A DNA stretch of 64,000 nucleotides from Mytilisepta virgata (Eukaryota; Mollusca; Bivalvia; Mytilida; Mytilidae). The stretch lies in assembly GCA_028015205.1 (NCBI GenBank), contig CM051514.1, positions 6,634,001 through 6,698,000 of the forward strand, given 5' to 3'. A program made the translations under genes and the position numbers. The stretch's first letter is position 1. Each line of letters starts with the position of its first letter. Under the pieces are notes generated by a model. The model saw only the letters and a list, made by a program, of their open reading frames with translations, had not been told where the DNA came from and did no database searches. Below, in pieces: positions 42,570 to 54,700 of this stretch.

Positions 42570-45500
42570 TGCGACATCAGTTCATATTTAATTGTTGTAG
42601 TTTTTGCCTCACCTTCAAAAACTTTATCCTCAGAAAAGACATGACCTGTGTTACGTTACTGATGTTTTTACCAAATCCTATACTAACTTTTACGCAAGTT
42701 TTTGAAAATTATACAAGTCAGAGTTTCAGTTCTTTAGAAATGTAATAGATTTATGAACAAAAATGGTTAAATAGAATTTTATGATTATGATTAAATCTGT
42801 TTCCAGTTACCTGGAAAGTATACACATATCAGACTGACAAGGTCTCTAGTGTCCACGACCTCATTTTTTAGGTCCATGGGCCATGTAATTTTATTAAGAT
42901 GAAGCTTCTCTAGAACTATTGTTGTAAATGAAATATATTTACTATGTATGTGTAGTTTCATGGTAAATTGTGCAAGACAGGCTGATTGATGTGTACATTA
43001 CTTATTTTTTATGATCTAGAGAAGGCAGGCAAGATATATTTATGTGTGCACACTTGTCTTCAAGATTATCCAAGACAGGTAAAAATGTATTTTGAACTTG
43101 ATTAGGGTAGCTTTTCAAAGGTCCACTTTAGGTCCCTTGCTGTGGAAAAGCTTTAAGAGTTTTACATTTAAAATCAAGGTCAAAATGTATGATGACCTTA
43201 CCATTATTTTACCAAAGACACTCTTTTAGCATAATTAGGGGGGGGGAATTTTTATTGATTTGCAGGAATTTTTTTAAATTTAATGAATGAATAATACATG
43301 TATTTGATAATAGATTGTAATCAGCTAGAAAATATTGTTCCAAATAATATTTAGCTAAACGGGGCCTGACTATAAATCCATATAACACTACCATCAATGA
43401 GGGGTCTTGTAGCCAAGCAGTGTTGGTAGTTCTAAGTAACTTCCAATGATCACTAGCCTGTCAGCACTGAGTTTGTGAGGTAGAATCAGTCCTTCCTTAC
43501 TTTGTACTCCAACTTCCTACACCAATAGAAACAGCCCGCCATCATAGAGCCAACAGCACTGAAAATGGTGTTAAACTTAAGGTAGATCAATACTAATATT
43601 TTTGGCAGATAGATTTTCCTAATTTTTTCCAGGCAGGATGTTGGATGGATATACTTTTATATTTCAATTTAAAAAAAAACATAGGCCACCGTTCTGATTT
43701 GGAGATAATTGAGTCTTAATGTTTTGTAAATTTTATATATATTATATAGGGAAAATCCAAATTTCTCCTACAATAAAAAAGCTGGCAGATAGAATTATTT
43801 TTGTAAAATTCTGAAAAGAACACTTATCTGACATGCTTTCATATTCTTAAAAGAAAAATTGGGGTCACTGTTAATTTTTTCTTGCTATTTCCAAAAAATT
43901 AAAATTTCCTTTACATTCTCTGCCAATTATCTCCCCTGAAAAAGGTTCTTTTTAGAATAAAGTTTGGTAATTTTGCTATTTATGCATTTTTGTTAATTTT
44001 TTTTATTTAAATAAACTTAAGATATAATTTTAACATTGTATCAAAAACTTTTTGCTCATTGAAAATATATATTTACATACAAATTTGCATGATGCCTGAA
44101 AAAGATGCTCAGTGTATTAGGTAAGATCTGGCCTGAGACCACATTTCATAGTGCATTTTCATATTAGAATTAAGTCAAATTAAAAAAAAATTGCACCAGC
44201 TGAAACTTTATAATCTTTCTTTTACTCAATGTACACTCATAACTGGAAAATATATCAAAATTATAGAAAATTCTACAATTGCGAATTCAAGAAAACCCAC
44301 AAAATGTCTTTAAGGGGTATAGTTATCATTCACATAGCCTCTAGCATCCTGAAATTAGGTCATTTTGACAGTCACCAAATTACAACTTTTACATACTTCT
44401 GATTAAAAAAACTTTTAAATTAAGTATAAATTTGACCCTTGTGCTTTATATTTTAACTAGGATACTTAAAAAAAAAAGGCAAACAGAAAGTGGGGAAAAT
44501 TAAAATGGAAAAAATACACTAAAATTTGGGGAACTATATTCGTGGGCAACGAATTGGTGGAGATTAATTGTGATCTTGGGCCATCTGCCTTAAATAAACC
44601 AAATCAAACATTCGATGGAAAATTCAATTCCCTGTGATATGCCTATTTTTGTATCATTTTATCAAAATTTGTTTTTTATTTACATAATTATACAACTATG
44701 CTAATAGATTTCTGCTCTTTGGTCAGGTTGTCTCTTTGACACATTCCTCGTTTCCATTCTCTATTCTATAAGGGAGTTATTCATTATAAAAGAAGAGTAG
44801 CATTGGGCTTTCTTACCAATCGTCTTATTACTCAATCTTTTTCATTCAGTTCTGGCGAAATGCCAAGAGTGACCTCGAAATCACACCTGCTGTGAGGAAC
44901 AATAACTCTGTCAAAAAATGATAAAATACGTATGCATCCCGAGCTCTGCAAGTAGGGAATTGTTGTATATTTTGCATCTTGAAAACAAAAGATTTGAAGG
45001 CTTCAGAGAAAAACATGAAATCGAATAGACAGAAACATTCCATTTTAGTCTTGTTTATTTACATTGAAAATATATTTGTGTATTTTATAAAAAAAATTAT
45101 TGTATATTGTATTTTAGATTTTCAGTTCACAGATAACTATCTGTAAATAGTAGATGTATATCTTATTCATAAAAATGGAAATGTCTTTACAGTGAATTAA
45201 ATTTTATGGTCATGTAACATTTATTTAACTTTAAGTTATCTTTATCAGTCCATGAACTCAATAATAAGTTGTGAATTAGGAATTTTGTATGTGTCTGCAT
45301 TTCTCAAATTTCATTCTGTTCATTTAAATATACCCAGAAGTTTATTCAAAGGAAACAGGAGACTTTAAGTTAGTTATCTCCCTTGACTGAGAAAACCACA
45401 GTATTGTCCTACCTCTGTTTCTGGTAAGGATGCCCCAGAAAAAATAGGATCGGTCTTTTTTTAACGTACTGCCACGGCCGTGATGATGCATTTCCAAGTA

Positions 45501-46095
45501 AACTTTTTACCAACACCCTGGAAAGTGGTCACATTTTCTAATTAAAGCATGTTTCCAGAGATGGAAACCACCATGATCTTAGTAATTTTTTTTGTAGTCA
45601 TATAACAAAATAAGGATCAGTCGAGTGACAGAAACACCAGATTATTTTTATAATGCCCTATTAATTACTATGTAACAACCTGCAAGCAGCTAATTTCATG
45701 AATAGCCAGGTTAGAAATTTTGAAAGGCAGGTTTGCAGGGTTTTTAAGTGGCTGTAAAATGCATCTCTATTGAGTTCCTACTTTATAATTTTGATTCAAT
45801 TTATCTTCTGTCAAGAAGATGTAAAATTTACTGTAATGGTCTTGATAACTTTAAATGAATTGTATGCGAGTGATCATGTCATTTTACATTTAAATTTTGT
45901 GTGTCATGTGATGATAAATACTTAAGTGTGTTTTGTTCAGTCTTTTGTTCAATCAAAATAAATGGTTATTGTAGAATATAAATTTTAATAGATAGTAGTT
46001 GTTCAATTTCTTGTTTTGGGTGTTTTTGTCATGCCTGCGACTAAAAGTATACGAAAGGCGAGATATAGGTATTACTTTCCGGTGGCGGTGTGAAC
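42570..46095. other. Intergenic, mostly unrecognised
   Basis: Apart from the SINE at 43393, I see AT-rich DNA with no supported gene. Just before the next family A copy, ATGCCTGCGACTAAAAGTAT and GGCGAGATATAGG (46030-46070) resemble the start of another dispersed repeat. Confidence 0.5.
43393..43582 (+). mobile_element. tRNA-derived SINE (type 1)
   Basis: TCTTGTAGCCAAGCAGTG is a decayed head. GATCACTAGCCTGTCAGCAC and GTTTGTGAGGTAGAATCAG (B-box region) follow. The tail CTTCCTACACCAATAGAAAC, CCGCCATCATAGAGCC and GTGTTAAACTTAA matches the tail at 13195-13262. Confidence 0.7.
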
Positions 46096-46940
46096 TTTTT
46101 AGCTCACCTGGCCAAAGGCAATGTGAGCTTTGGTCAAAACTTAGCATCCATCATCCGTTCTCCGTCCGTAAACTTTTACATTTTCGTCTTCTCCTCTGAA
46201 ACCCCAGCAGTTATTGAACTGAAACTTGGCATGGAGCATCTATGGAAGGTCCTTTACAAAGTTTGCATGAATCAGCCCGGTTGGTGAAATGAAATGGCCG
46301 CTATGAGCATTTACATGTTCTCATTGATCCAAATTTAAAACTTCTTCTCCTCTGAAACCGTAAAGCCAAATGAACTGATATTTAGTATGGAACATCTATG
46401 GAAGGCCCTTTTCAAAGTTTACATAAATCATTATGGTCCGTGAAACAAAATGGCCACCATGAGTATTTATGTTTTGATTGGTCCAAATTTAAAACCTTCT
46501 CTGAAACCGTAGAGCCAAATGAACTGATTTTTGGTATGGAAGGTCCTTTACAAAGTTTGCATTAATCAGCCCCGTCCGTGAAACAAAATGGCCGCTATGA
46601 GCATTTACATGTTCTGATTGGTCCAAATTTAAAACGTCTTCTACTCTGAAACCGTAAAGCCAAATGAACTGATATTTGGTATGGAGCATCTGTGGAAGGT
46701 CCTTTATAAACTTTGCATAAATCATTCTAGACAGTGAAACAAAATGGCCATCAGAAGCCTTTATATGTTCTGATTGGTCAAATTTTATAATTCTTCTCAT
46801 CTGAAACTGTTTGGCCAATGAACTTATACTTGGCATGAAGCATCTATGGAAGATCACTTACAAAGTTTCCAGAAATCAATCTGGTCCGTCGAATCAAATC
46901 AAAAGTTTGTGACTGCCAGGTGAGCAATACAGGCTCAGCC
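46096..46940 (+). repeat. Dispersed repeat family A, copy 6
   Basis: It runs from TTTTTAGCTCACCTGGCCAA to CCAGGTGAGCAATACAGGCTC. The units are a different subfamily: CTGAAACCGTAAAGCCAAAT, GGTATGGAGCATCTATGGAA, GGTCCTTTACAAAGTTTGCA and AAAATGGCCGCTATGAGC. The minus-strand frame of 122 codons here is an artefact of the units. Confidence 0.85.
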
Positions 46941-47127
46941 CACTGATTCTTTTGTTTAAAACCCTAATAACTTTGCCCATATAATATATATAGTTAATAT
47001 CTTTGGTCTAGAGATACATTATGATATAAACTTTGCAACAGTATCTTTGTCTTGTAATTTTGACCTCGTTTGCAAGGTTCTTTGGCTTCATAAACATTTG
47101 CTAAAAATATGCCTCATAGTTTTGTGA

Positions 47128-47480
47128 TGTCTGTTTCTCGGCAACTGTAATACCTAGTCCAACCATATTTGGTCTGTAGATAGTTCTTAGTGGGTACATT
47201 CCAGTCTGATATCTGTATCCAGACTTAACCTCAATGTCATGATAGAGTGACTTGTGTCACATTTTCATGATTAAGCCTGTTTCTCAGCAACTATAACACA
47301 CAGGCGAACCATATTTAGTCTATATATAGTTCTTAGTAGGCACATGCCAGTCTGACACGTATCATCGGTCCTTGATCTCAATTCCATGGTTGAGTGACTT
47401 GTGTCACATTTTCGTGATTAAAAGTCGATTTCTCAGGCCTATCATATTTGGCCTATAGATAGTTCTTGGTGGATATCACG
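47128..47480 (+). repeat. ~145 bp tandem repeat, about 2.5 copies
   Basis: Units carry TGTTTCTCNGCAACT, ACCATATTTGGTCT, ATAGTTCTTAGTGGG, CCAGTCTGA and GAGTGACTTGTGTCACATTT near 47128, 47277 and 47425. It is diverged and non-coding. Confidence 0.7.
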
Positions 47481-48065
47481 TTTGCACGCAACACGTTTAT
47501 GCTCTACAAACGACCTTAAGCTTCAACAGGGAGAAAACATTCACACAAGTTTTCAAGTCTAACCCCTTACACCAGTGTTTGTGTAAGTTTTAGATGCCTT
47601 GTACTAAAAGAATACGAAAACTATAAGACAGTATTAAAAATTCCACAAGACCAAGATGAATCTATAATTCATTTAACTTGGTCGGGTGGATCTTATATCG
47701 GTTGAATAACTACGGAACTGTCAATTTCATTAGTGTGTCAGGTATTCAAATCGATTTTGTTGACAGTTACATGTATACCCGGTTGTATGGGTATTGATTT
47801 TTATCCACAATGTAATAGTATTATCATTAAAACAATTGGACTGAAATGGAATATCTTGGTTTCGTACAATACATCTTGGTCAATTTTATAGAACAAAATG
47901 TACTTCATGAGAACATTGCCTCACATCAATACAGTTCAATAATATATATAACGGGGTCGTACTGAATATACAAAAAATGTAATTCACTGGCCTTATGATT
48001 ATGGCCAATCAGTTCAAATAAAATAGAATAATAATACAACAAACAACTAATTTCCTTCTGGGTGC

Positions 48066-48415
48066 ACCGCCTCTGTGGTCTCATTGTAGCGTGCTCGCCT
48101 CGAGTGGAGAAGTGTTCGATCCCCTGCTGTGTCAATCCAAAGACATTAAAATTGGTATCTGCTGCTTATCCGCAAAGCACGCGGCGTCTGTAACTTGTCG
48201 GCTCGGAGTCAGTATAATGTGTCCGGGTGGGGTGATAAGTCTTCCTGCGGACAATTACCTCATGAGCTAGCACATTAAAAATCCGGCTCAGCGTGCGGTC
48301 TAGTACAAAGCAGGGATCATATTCATATCGTATCAACATTTTCTCGTCCTGATAAGCTCCTAATGGTTGCCACTGGACATTAAACAATAATTCATCCATT
48401 CATCCATCCTTCTTG
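48066..48415 (+). mobile_element. tRNA-derived SINE (type 2), copy 3, full length
   Basis: Head ACCGCCTCTGTGGTCTCATT with GTAGCGTGCTCGCC, B box TGTTCGATCCCC, body AATCCAAAGACATTAAAATT, GTATAATGTGTCCGGGTGGG and AAAAATCCGGCTCAGCGTGC, tail GACATTAAACAATAATTCAT and (CCAT)n. It lies just past the stop codon of the minus-strand MAM gene, so probably in or near its 3' UTR, antisense to it. Confidence 0.88.
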
Positions 48416-48446
48416 GTGCAGCAGAATATTGTCATGAAACAACCAA

Positions 48447-48517
48447 GATTTGATATTTTTTTTTAATTGAGTCGAACTTAAATGATTTGATATTTTTTTT
48501 TAATTGAGTCGAACTTA
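48447..48517 (-). repeat. 37 bp tandem duplication at the MAM gene stop codon
   Basis: GATTTGATATTTTTTTTTAA followed by TTGAGTCGAACTTA occurs twice (ending 48480 and 48517, period 37). The right copy contains the TTA (48515-48517) that is the TAA stop of the minus-strand MAM gene. Confidence 0.9.
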
Positions 48518-48721
48518 TGCACATGTCCCTGACTTGATTCTGATATCATCCAGGGCTAGATCACTATAATAGCCACTTCCTACAACACCAGAAAGCACGA
48601 GGCGAAAAGCAGCACTTGAGGATGGTATATTGACCTCTTGTTTATGCCAAGATGTGCCATGGTCCCCATCTATTGTAAATAGTAATGTTCGTGTTTTCGA
48701 TCTGAATGTGAATGTAGTGCT
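48515..48721 (-). CDS. MAM gene last exon: end of MAM 3 and stop
   Basis: It encodes 68 residues: TLLFTIDGDHGTSWHKQEVN, FRLVLSGVVGSG, YYSDLALDDIRI and KSGTCA, then TAA. This is the closing half of a MAM domain with its final Cys. The acceptor (minus strand) is CTCCTTTCTTTCAG. It enters at phase 0. Confidence 0.9.
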   Translation of the reverse strand, partial: STTFTFRSKTRTLLFTIDGDHGTSWHKQEVNIPSSSAAFRLVLSGVVGSGYYSDLALDDIRIKSGTCA

Positions 48722-51700
48722 CTGAAAGAAAGGAGATTAAAAAATGTAAACTGTCTTTATATTCTTTATAATGTTTTCTGGATTTTGTACCCTGCTATAG
48801 TAAAATTATGTGCATGAAGACCACGGGTGTGACTAAACATCGAGTTCGAGTTCGAGTTAAAGTTAGAGTTAGAGTTCGAGTTAAAGTTCGAGTTATAATT
48901 CGAGTTCGAGTTGAAGTTCAAGTGAATTCGAGATATTAATTTTTAATGTCATTTCTCGAGTTACATTTCGAGTTAGAGTTACGGTTCGAGTTAAAGTTCG
49001 AGTTAAGATAAAGGCACGTGTTCCTAGTACATTTTTTTTTATAAATAGCGATGCCGATATTCGTACAAACTTTTTTTTCTAATACGGAAATCAGTGACGA
49101 ATTGGAAGTTTTGATCAACAGATCTAGACATTTTATTCACAGTTCACATGATAAAATCCTGCTACGTGAGCCTTTAGAGTGCTTCATCTGCTAATAATTT
49201 CAGATTTTAATTTTTTTTAATAAAATGTGAATCAGAATATAAGCGTTCTTTTACTCTGGGTGTAGCAAAATAAATCAACCAGACTCTACCATACGATCTT
49301 CAACATGTGGACGGAGGTATATACACACTATATTTGCCCCAGATTTAGAAAAATATGAACACGACATAACAAGCCTACAGGTACTCTATACTACAAACAA
49401 TATTTCAAACAAAGTAGAGGCATGCATTGCAAGGAGAATATATAAGCTCACATGTAAAAGGTATTATTGGTTCGAGCATCCATCGACATAATTTTGAAAC
49501 TGGACACCCCTAATGATGATTTAGACAAAATTGTCCAGTGTATTTAGAGGAGGTGTTAAAAGTGCATTCACATAAGGTCTAGTCTGAAAAGTGCGACGCG
49601 GTGCATGGCCATCATGGTCGCGGAGGTCGGAATCACCGGACACCGTTTTGGAAGGGGACCATCTAAAGATCATTAAAGTAAAGTTTGGTTGATATTGACT
49701 TTGTAGTTTGAGAGGAAAAGATTTTAAAATTTTCCTTCCCACTTCTTTATAATTAGCTCCGGCCCGGCAACTATCTTGGTCGGGGACAACAGACACAATT
49801 TTAGAAGTGGACCATGCACTCAAGGACTATATATTACACCATAGTTTAGTTCCAATTAAACCAACGGTTTCAAAGGAGATTTTCAAATTGTATTTCCCAT
49901 AGGGTCCTAAGTTTAATTACGTAGGGTCGTGACGGCAATCTTGGATGGCGGACGAACACCCATATAAGAATTTTTAAGGAGACCATCCCATAACTAATAT
50001 AACCAAGTTTGCTTCCAATTCGCCCAGTAGTTTTAAAGGAAAAGATTTTTATATTAAAAAAAAACAAAACAAAAAAACTAAAATTCTACAATTCAGGGGC
50101 ATTAACTCCAAGACGGGTAATCCGATTTTTTACGAAAATTGAAACGCAAGTAGATCTTGTCCTCCAGATAGTTTTTACCTTGCAGATTTTCTCTAAAAGG
50201 CATTTCTTCTGAGATAATTTTAAAAAAAAACTGTCTGACCCATAGGTTCTTAGTAACATAGGGCATGTGGTTTGACTTGCGGCATCCTTTGACACTTTTT
50301 TCTACTAGACACCCTAGTGATGACTCGGGCCAGGTTTGATTCCAATTAGCCCAGCAAGGTCAGAGTAAAAAAGTTTACGACGGCAGATGACGGACAGCAA
50401 GTGATGGCGAAAGGTCACATGGCCTTTATGATTTATTGTGTAGTTAACACGGTATACAATCGGCACATCCGAGACAATCAGTAAAACCGAGTGTTTACAT
50501 TTCAACTGAATGATTGGCCAAGTATGAAAAGCCATACAATTAAACTTTTTGCTTTCCACAAAAAGACATACCAAGCCATCCAATTTTAAACGTATCCGGT
50601 GTTACCGATGGTTTCGAGTGTGCCGGTTGTACACCGTGGTTAAATTTTGTCTACTTATACGGTACATCGACGATATAAAGAAAACATCAAGAAAGCCAAA
50701 CAAAAATGCACAGGGAATAGATAGAACGGCAGACAGATCAGTATATTCCCTACAGTTTTGCTGTGTTGTCATGGCATTGAAAAATATAGGTACTGTGGCC
50801 TAGTGGGCCACAAATACCCCTGTCCCTAAAGGAGAAAACCGTTAAAGTTTATGGTACACATTACAACTCATTATTATCAAGCTTCCAGACCAAGTATTAA
50901 CCAATTCATACATACATACAAGCCAGGAAAACTTTGAAATAGTTATCCATTATGCCTAACAGTAAAATAATTGTTATTAATATAAAAAAAAATTCAAACT
51001 AATGGTGACTTAAAGAGAGACAACAATAAAAGTGTTTTTCCATTGCTTTGCTTACCATGTATTAATTGGGATTTGTCTCATGTACATTTACTCCATATCC
51101 CTTCATTTTTCATTCATAACTAAACTTTTATTTTATATCGCAGTTTTGAGTCACAACTTGAAATCTCACAATTTAGTGTACGGAATATTTTAAGGAAGGT
51201 TTGAAAAAACTCTTTTTAATTATACAGGTTCCACATACATTTCGATTTAGGGAGGACGTCATACCAGTACTTTCAGGTGGACTGAACAATATAAATACAC
51301 GTATTTCGGATATTGGGGGGGGGGGGGGGGGGTGGCCAGGTTCATTTATGTCTATTAAGAATTCCACATTCGTTGGTGGGACATAAGGAGAAAGAGAAAA
51401 GGGAAAAGAAGTCGATAACGTTTCATGTGCCTTGCATGAGGAGGCGGTCAATCTAGATTCATTGATACCAATACCCGGTGTCCAGATGATTAAACGACGA
51501 AGGATAAAAATCAACACACAATAATTAAATCCCGGGGGAGGGGGTACTCTACGCACGTAGGTGAGTACTATTTTTTGTGGTCAATTTCGCGATTTTTCTA
51601 TATTTTTTTGGAGTCCCAAAAATTGCAGGTATTTTTGGGGTGTGTTCAAAATGACGAAAAAATAGCGTTTTAACCTGTTTTATGTAGTAAAATGAAAGTA

Positions 51701-54700
51701 TTTTTATGGGGTTAAATTAAAGTATTTTTCTGGGTCCGAAAAAATTAGATATATCTTAGTCGGGGTGTACCTCCCTTCCCTAAACTTAATCCGTAACTTG
51801 AATTTTAACTCGAAATGCAACTCGATAAATGACATTAGAAATCAATAACTCAGGTTAACTCGAAGATTAACTTGAACTCGAATTATAACTCGAACGCTAA
51901 CTCGAACTTTAACTCGAACTTGAACTGTAACTCGAACTGTAACTCGAGCTCTAACTCGAACTTTAACTTTAACTCTAACTCTAACTCGAACTCTATGTTT
52001 AGTCACACCCGAAGACCACCCCCCCCCCCCCCTAATAGGATACTAGAATTTCATTATATTTTTTGCCTTCGTCACCTTGTATGTTTGAATATATGAAAAT
52101 GTGACGATTTAAACGCGTAAAAAAATTATGACGTATAGGGAGTTTTCACCACATAAATGTTTTCTTGATTTTGTACCCTGCTATAGTAAAATTAAGTGCA
52201 TGAAGACCACCTCCCATCCCCATAGGATACTAGAATTTAATTATAGTTTTTGCCTTCGTCACCCTGTATGTGACGATTTAAACGCGTAAAAAATTTATGA
52301 CGTATAGGAAGTTTTCACCATATAAATTTAATATTGTGTTCAAACAATAAATTAATAGAAATGAACAATCAGAATATTTTATCAAAATAAACAATAAAAC
52401 TTGAGTTAATTGCTAATTTAATGGTGCAAAGATTTTTAAATTTAACTAGACATCAACGAGATGGAATCTATCTCTGTGTTCCCGCCATAAATATATTTGG
52501 TCTAAGTTTTCGACCTATAGATTTGGTTATTAATCACTAAACACCTTCTGACGGTGCTAAATAAGCATCATCACTTAACTACAAATGGTTCCCCAGTTAT
52601 AGAGTGGGGAAGACCTTTACCAAAGGACATGGAGTACCCACCTTTGGTCTAATTTTTTTACCTTGACCTATAGATCTGAAGAAAAATCGCGACACACCTT
52701 TAGAGAGTGGTAAATAACCGTGCCAGGTATCTTCACTTAACTTCAAAGCATTCATAAGTTATACAGCGGACACGATCTTTACCAAAGGACATAGGGAGTG
52801 TCACAATGTAGGTACAATTCTGTAGGTCAAAGGTCAAGGTAAAAAAAATATGATGTATATGAGTACCTGTCCATTTGATCCTGCTGTCAAAGAAGCTGTT
52901 TGAGGTAAATAAGAACGCTTTGTGGTCGACGTCTGAAATAAGACAGAACAACAAACAAAACTTATTCGTGTTCAAATGGGTATCAAAATATTTGACATTC
53001 ATTCATTCATTCATTCATTCATTCATTCATTCAAAGTATGCCCCCCCCCTTATATCTTGGAAAATCTTAGTACTAGTAGTTTAAAGTGAGATTCTGATTT
53101 CACCATTTTACGCTACTTTTAACGCATTTCATATTTTTGCTTTACTCAAGAAACATGTACCTTCCAGGTCAACTGGCAATTTTGTCAACGAACATTGGAG
53201 TCGAACATGTCCCGCCACGATTTCGAGTGGATGGATTGATCGTTCGATGAATTATTATTTGCTATTACTCCAAGATGCCAATTTTTATGTTTTGGTTTGA
53301 CCCGGTCAGGGATCGAACCCTCGACCTTCCGCACTCAAGGCTGTGGATTTTGAGATGAACTCACAACCTTTATAGACTTGTGATCATTAGTAGGCAGGAC
53401 GAACTTCCTAAATCAATTTTTAAGAACTTTAATACCTGTTAGTTTTTTACCCCTGTAGTGTCTCTTAGTTAACTGCTATATCTGCTGAAACGTTAACATT
53501 TACTTGTTTAATTAGTTTTGAATTTCATGTGCTTGTCAATTGTCTGTCTGTATTAACTGTTGTGTTTTCTATCCGACTCACCAATATTATCTCTTTGGCC
53601 TTACATATTTAATTCTTTGCTTTGTATACACTTATGATTTTGTGCTTTCTTTGTAACTTCACTCCATATATGTTTTTCCTCTGTACAGTTGACTCTCGAG
53701 CTCGCTTGAGTCTAATTTCCGGATGAGTCATTTTTTTTATTTGGTTCCAAATGTTTTAAAGCGCAAATACATGTATTTTGACTCCTGTTTAGTCGAATTT
53801 GCATCTCGAACTAAATTTCACTAGGTGTCAATTTACCATCAAAGGTTTTTCAATCAACAAGTTAATCCCTTTAAAGATTTGTTTGTTGTCTTTCGTAGAG
53901 TTAATTTGTCGTCATTTAATCTATTGTAATCATTGTCTATTTAAAGATCGGAATGAATGAATCAATAAATTTTCTCCATTTGAGAAATTTACAGGCAATT
54001 GTAATAAATATGACGTTCAAAATTTTCAACCATGCCTTAAAAAATGTTTTCAGATCAGCCTGATGTATCTGGTGGTCTCGATGGTATATGTAAATTAAGG
54101 TTTCACGGCATCTACGCAGTGATTAGATATACTGGAAGTAGTAAATTATCTCCCTTTCGAATCCAGGTAAATTTGTCAGATCCCTTTAAATCGAAATTCG
54201 TCTATCTCGAATTTTTTTATGGTCCGAATGAATTCGAAATAACGAGAGTCGACTGCATATTTCAAATTAAACGTATAGCTATGAGTCTTCCTTCAAGTTC
54301 AAACTGTCCAACATTGCTTCAAAAATCCCTTCTTGAAGACGCAACTCGGCAACAAAGTAGAAAAATTTCAAACAATACCTCTTTATAAACTTGAAGTTTC
54401 CCCATGGTGTGTCCATACATGTTGTAGAAGAATGTCAGACAGTAATTAACTCCTGGTTTTAGGTATACCGATTCCAACTCAGCTTTATCACCTTGTCCCC
54501 TTGGACTAGATGCTTCTGTGTAGATATAGACTCCACTGCCTAGAAAATACAAAAGCTATTATGAGATTAACTATTTGATTTTATTGAGACAGAGGCAAGG
54601 AAGTAATCTTGGACCCTGGGTTTTTTTCCGAACGATCTTTGAGCCACACGTTTTTTTTTTCTAGCGAGCTTCCTACATACTTTCCCCCTCACATTTATTG

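Noticed and set aside
46489..46857. 122-codon frame on the minus strand
   Set aside because: It lies across several units of a family A repeat and consists of repeated peptide blocks that mirror those units.
25045..48415. tRNA genes at the SINE heads (25045, 26157, 48066, 12792)
   Set aside because: A- and B-box-like words are present, but the sequences do not fold into a cloverleaf and continue into shared SINE bodies.
48841..49006. Interstitial telomere repeat
   Set aside because: The hexamer is TTCGAG / TTAGAG / TTAAAG rather than TTAGGG, and it forms the inverted ends of a bounded element.
51173..51556. 127-codon minus-strand frame with Pro-rich stretches
   Set aside because: The Pro runs come from a G-run (51317-51332) and other G-rich simple sequence inside the foldback-like element. 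There is no conserved domain.
54044..54388. 114-codon plus-strand frame
   Set aside because: It overlaps a well-supported MAM exon on the other strand and has no recognisable domain.
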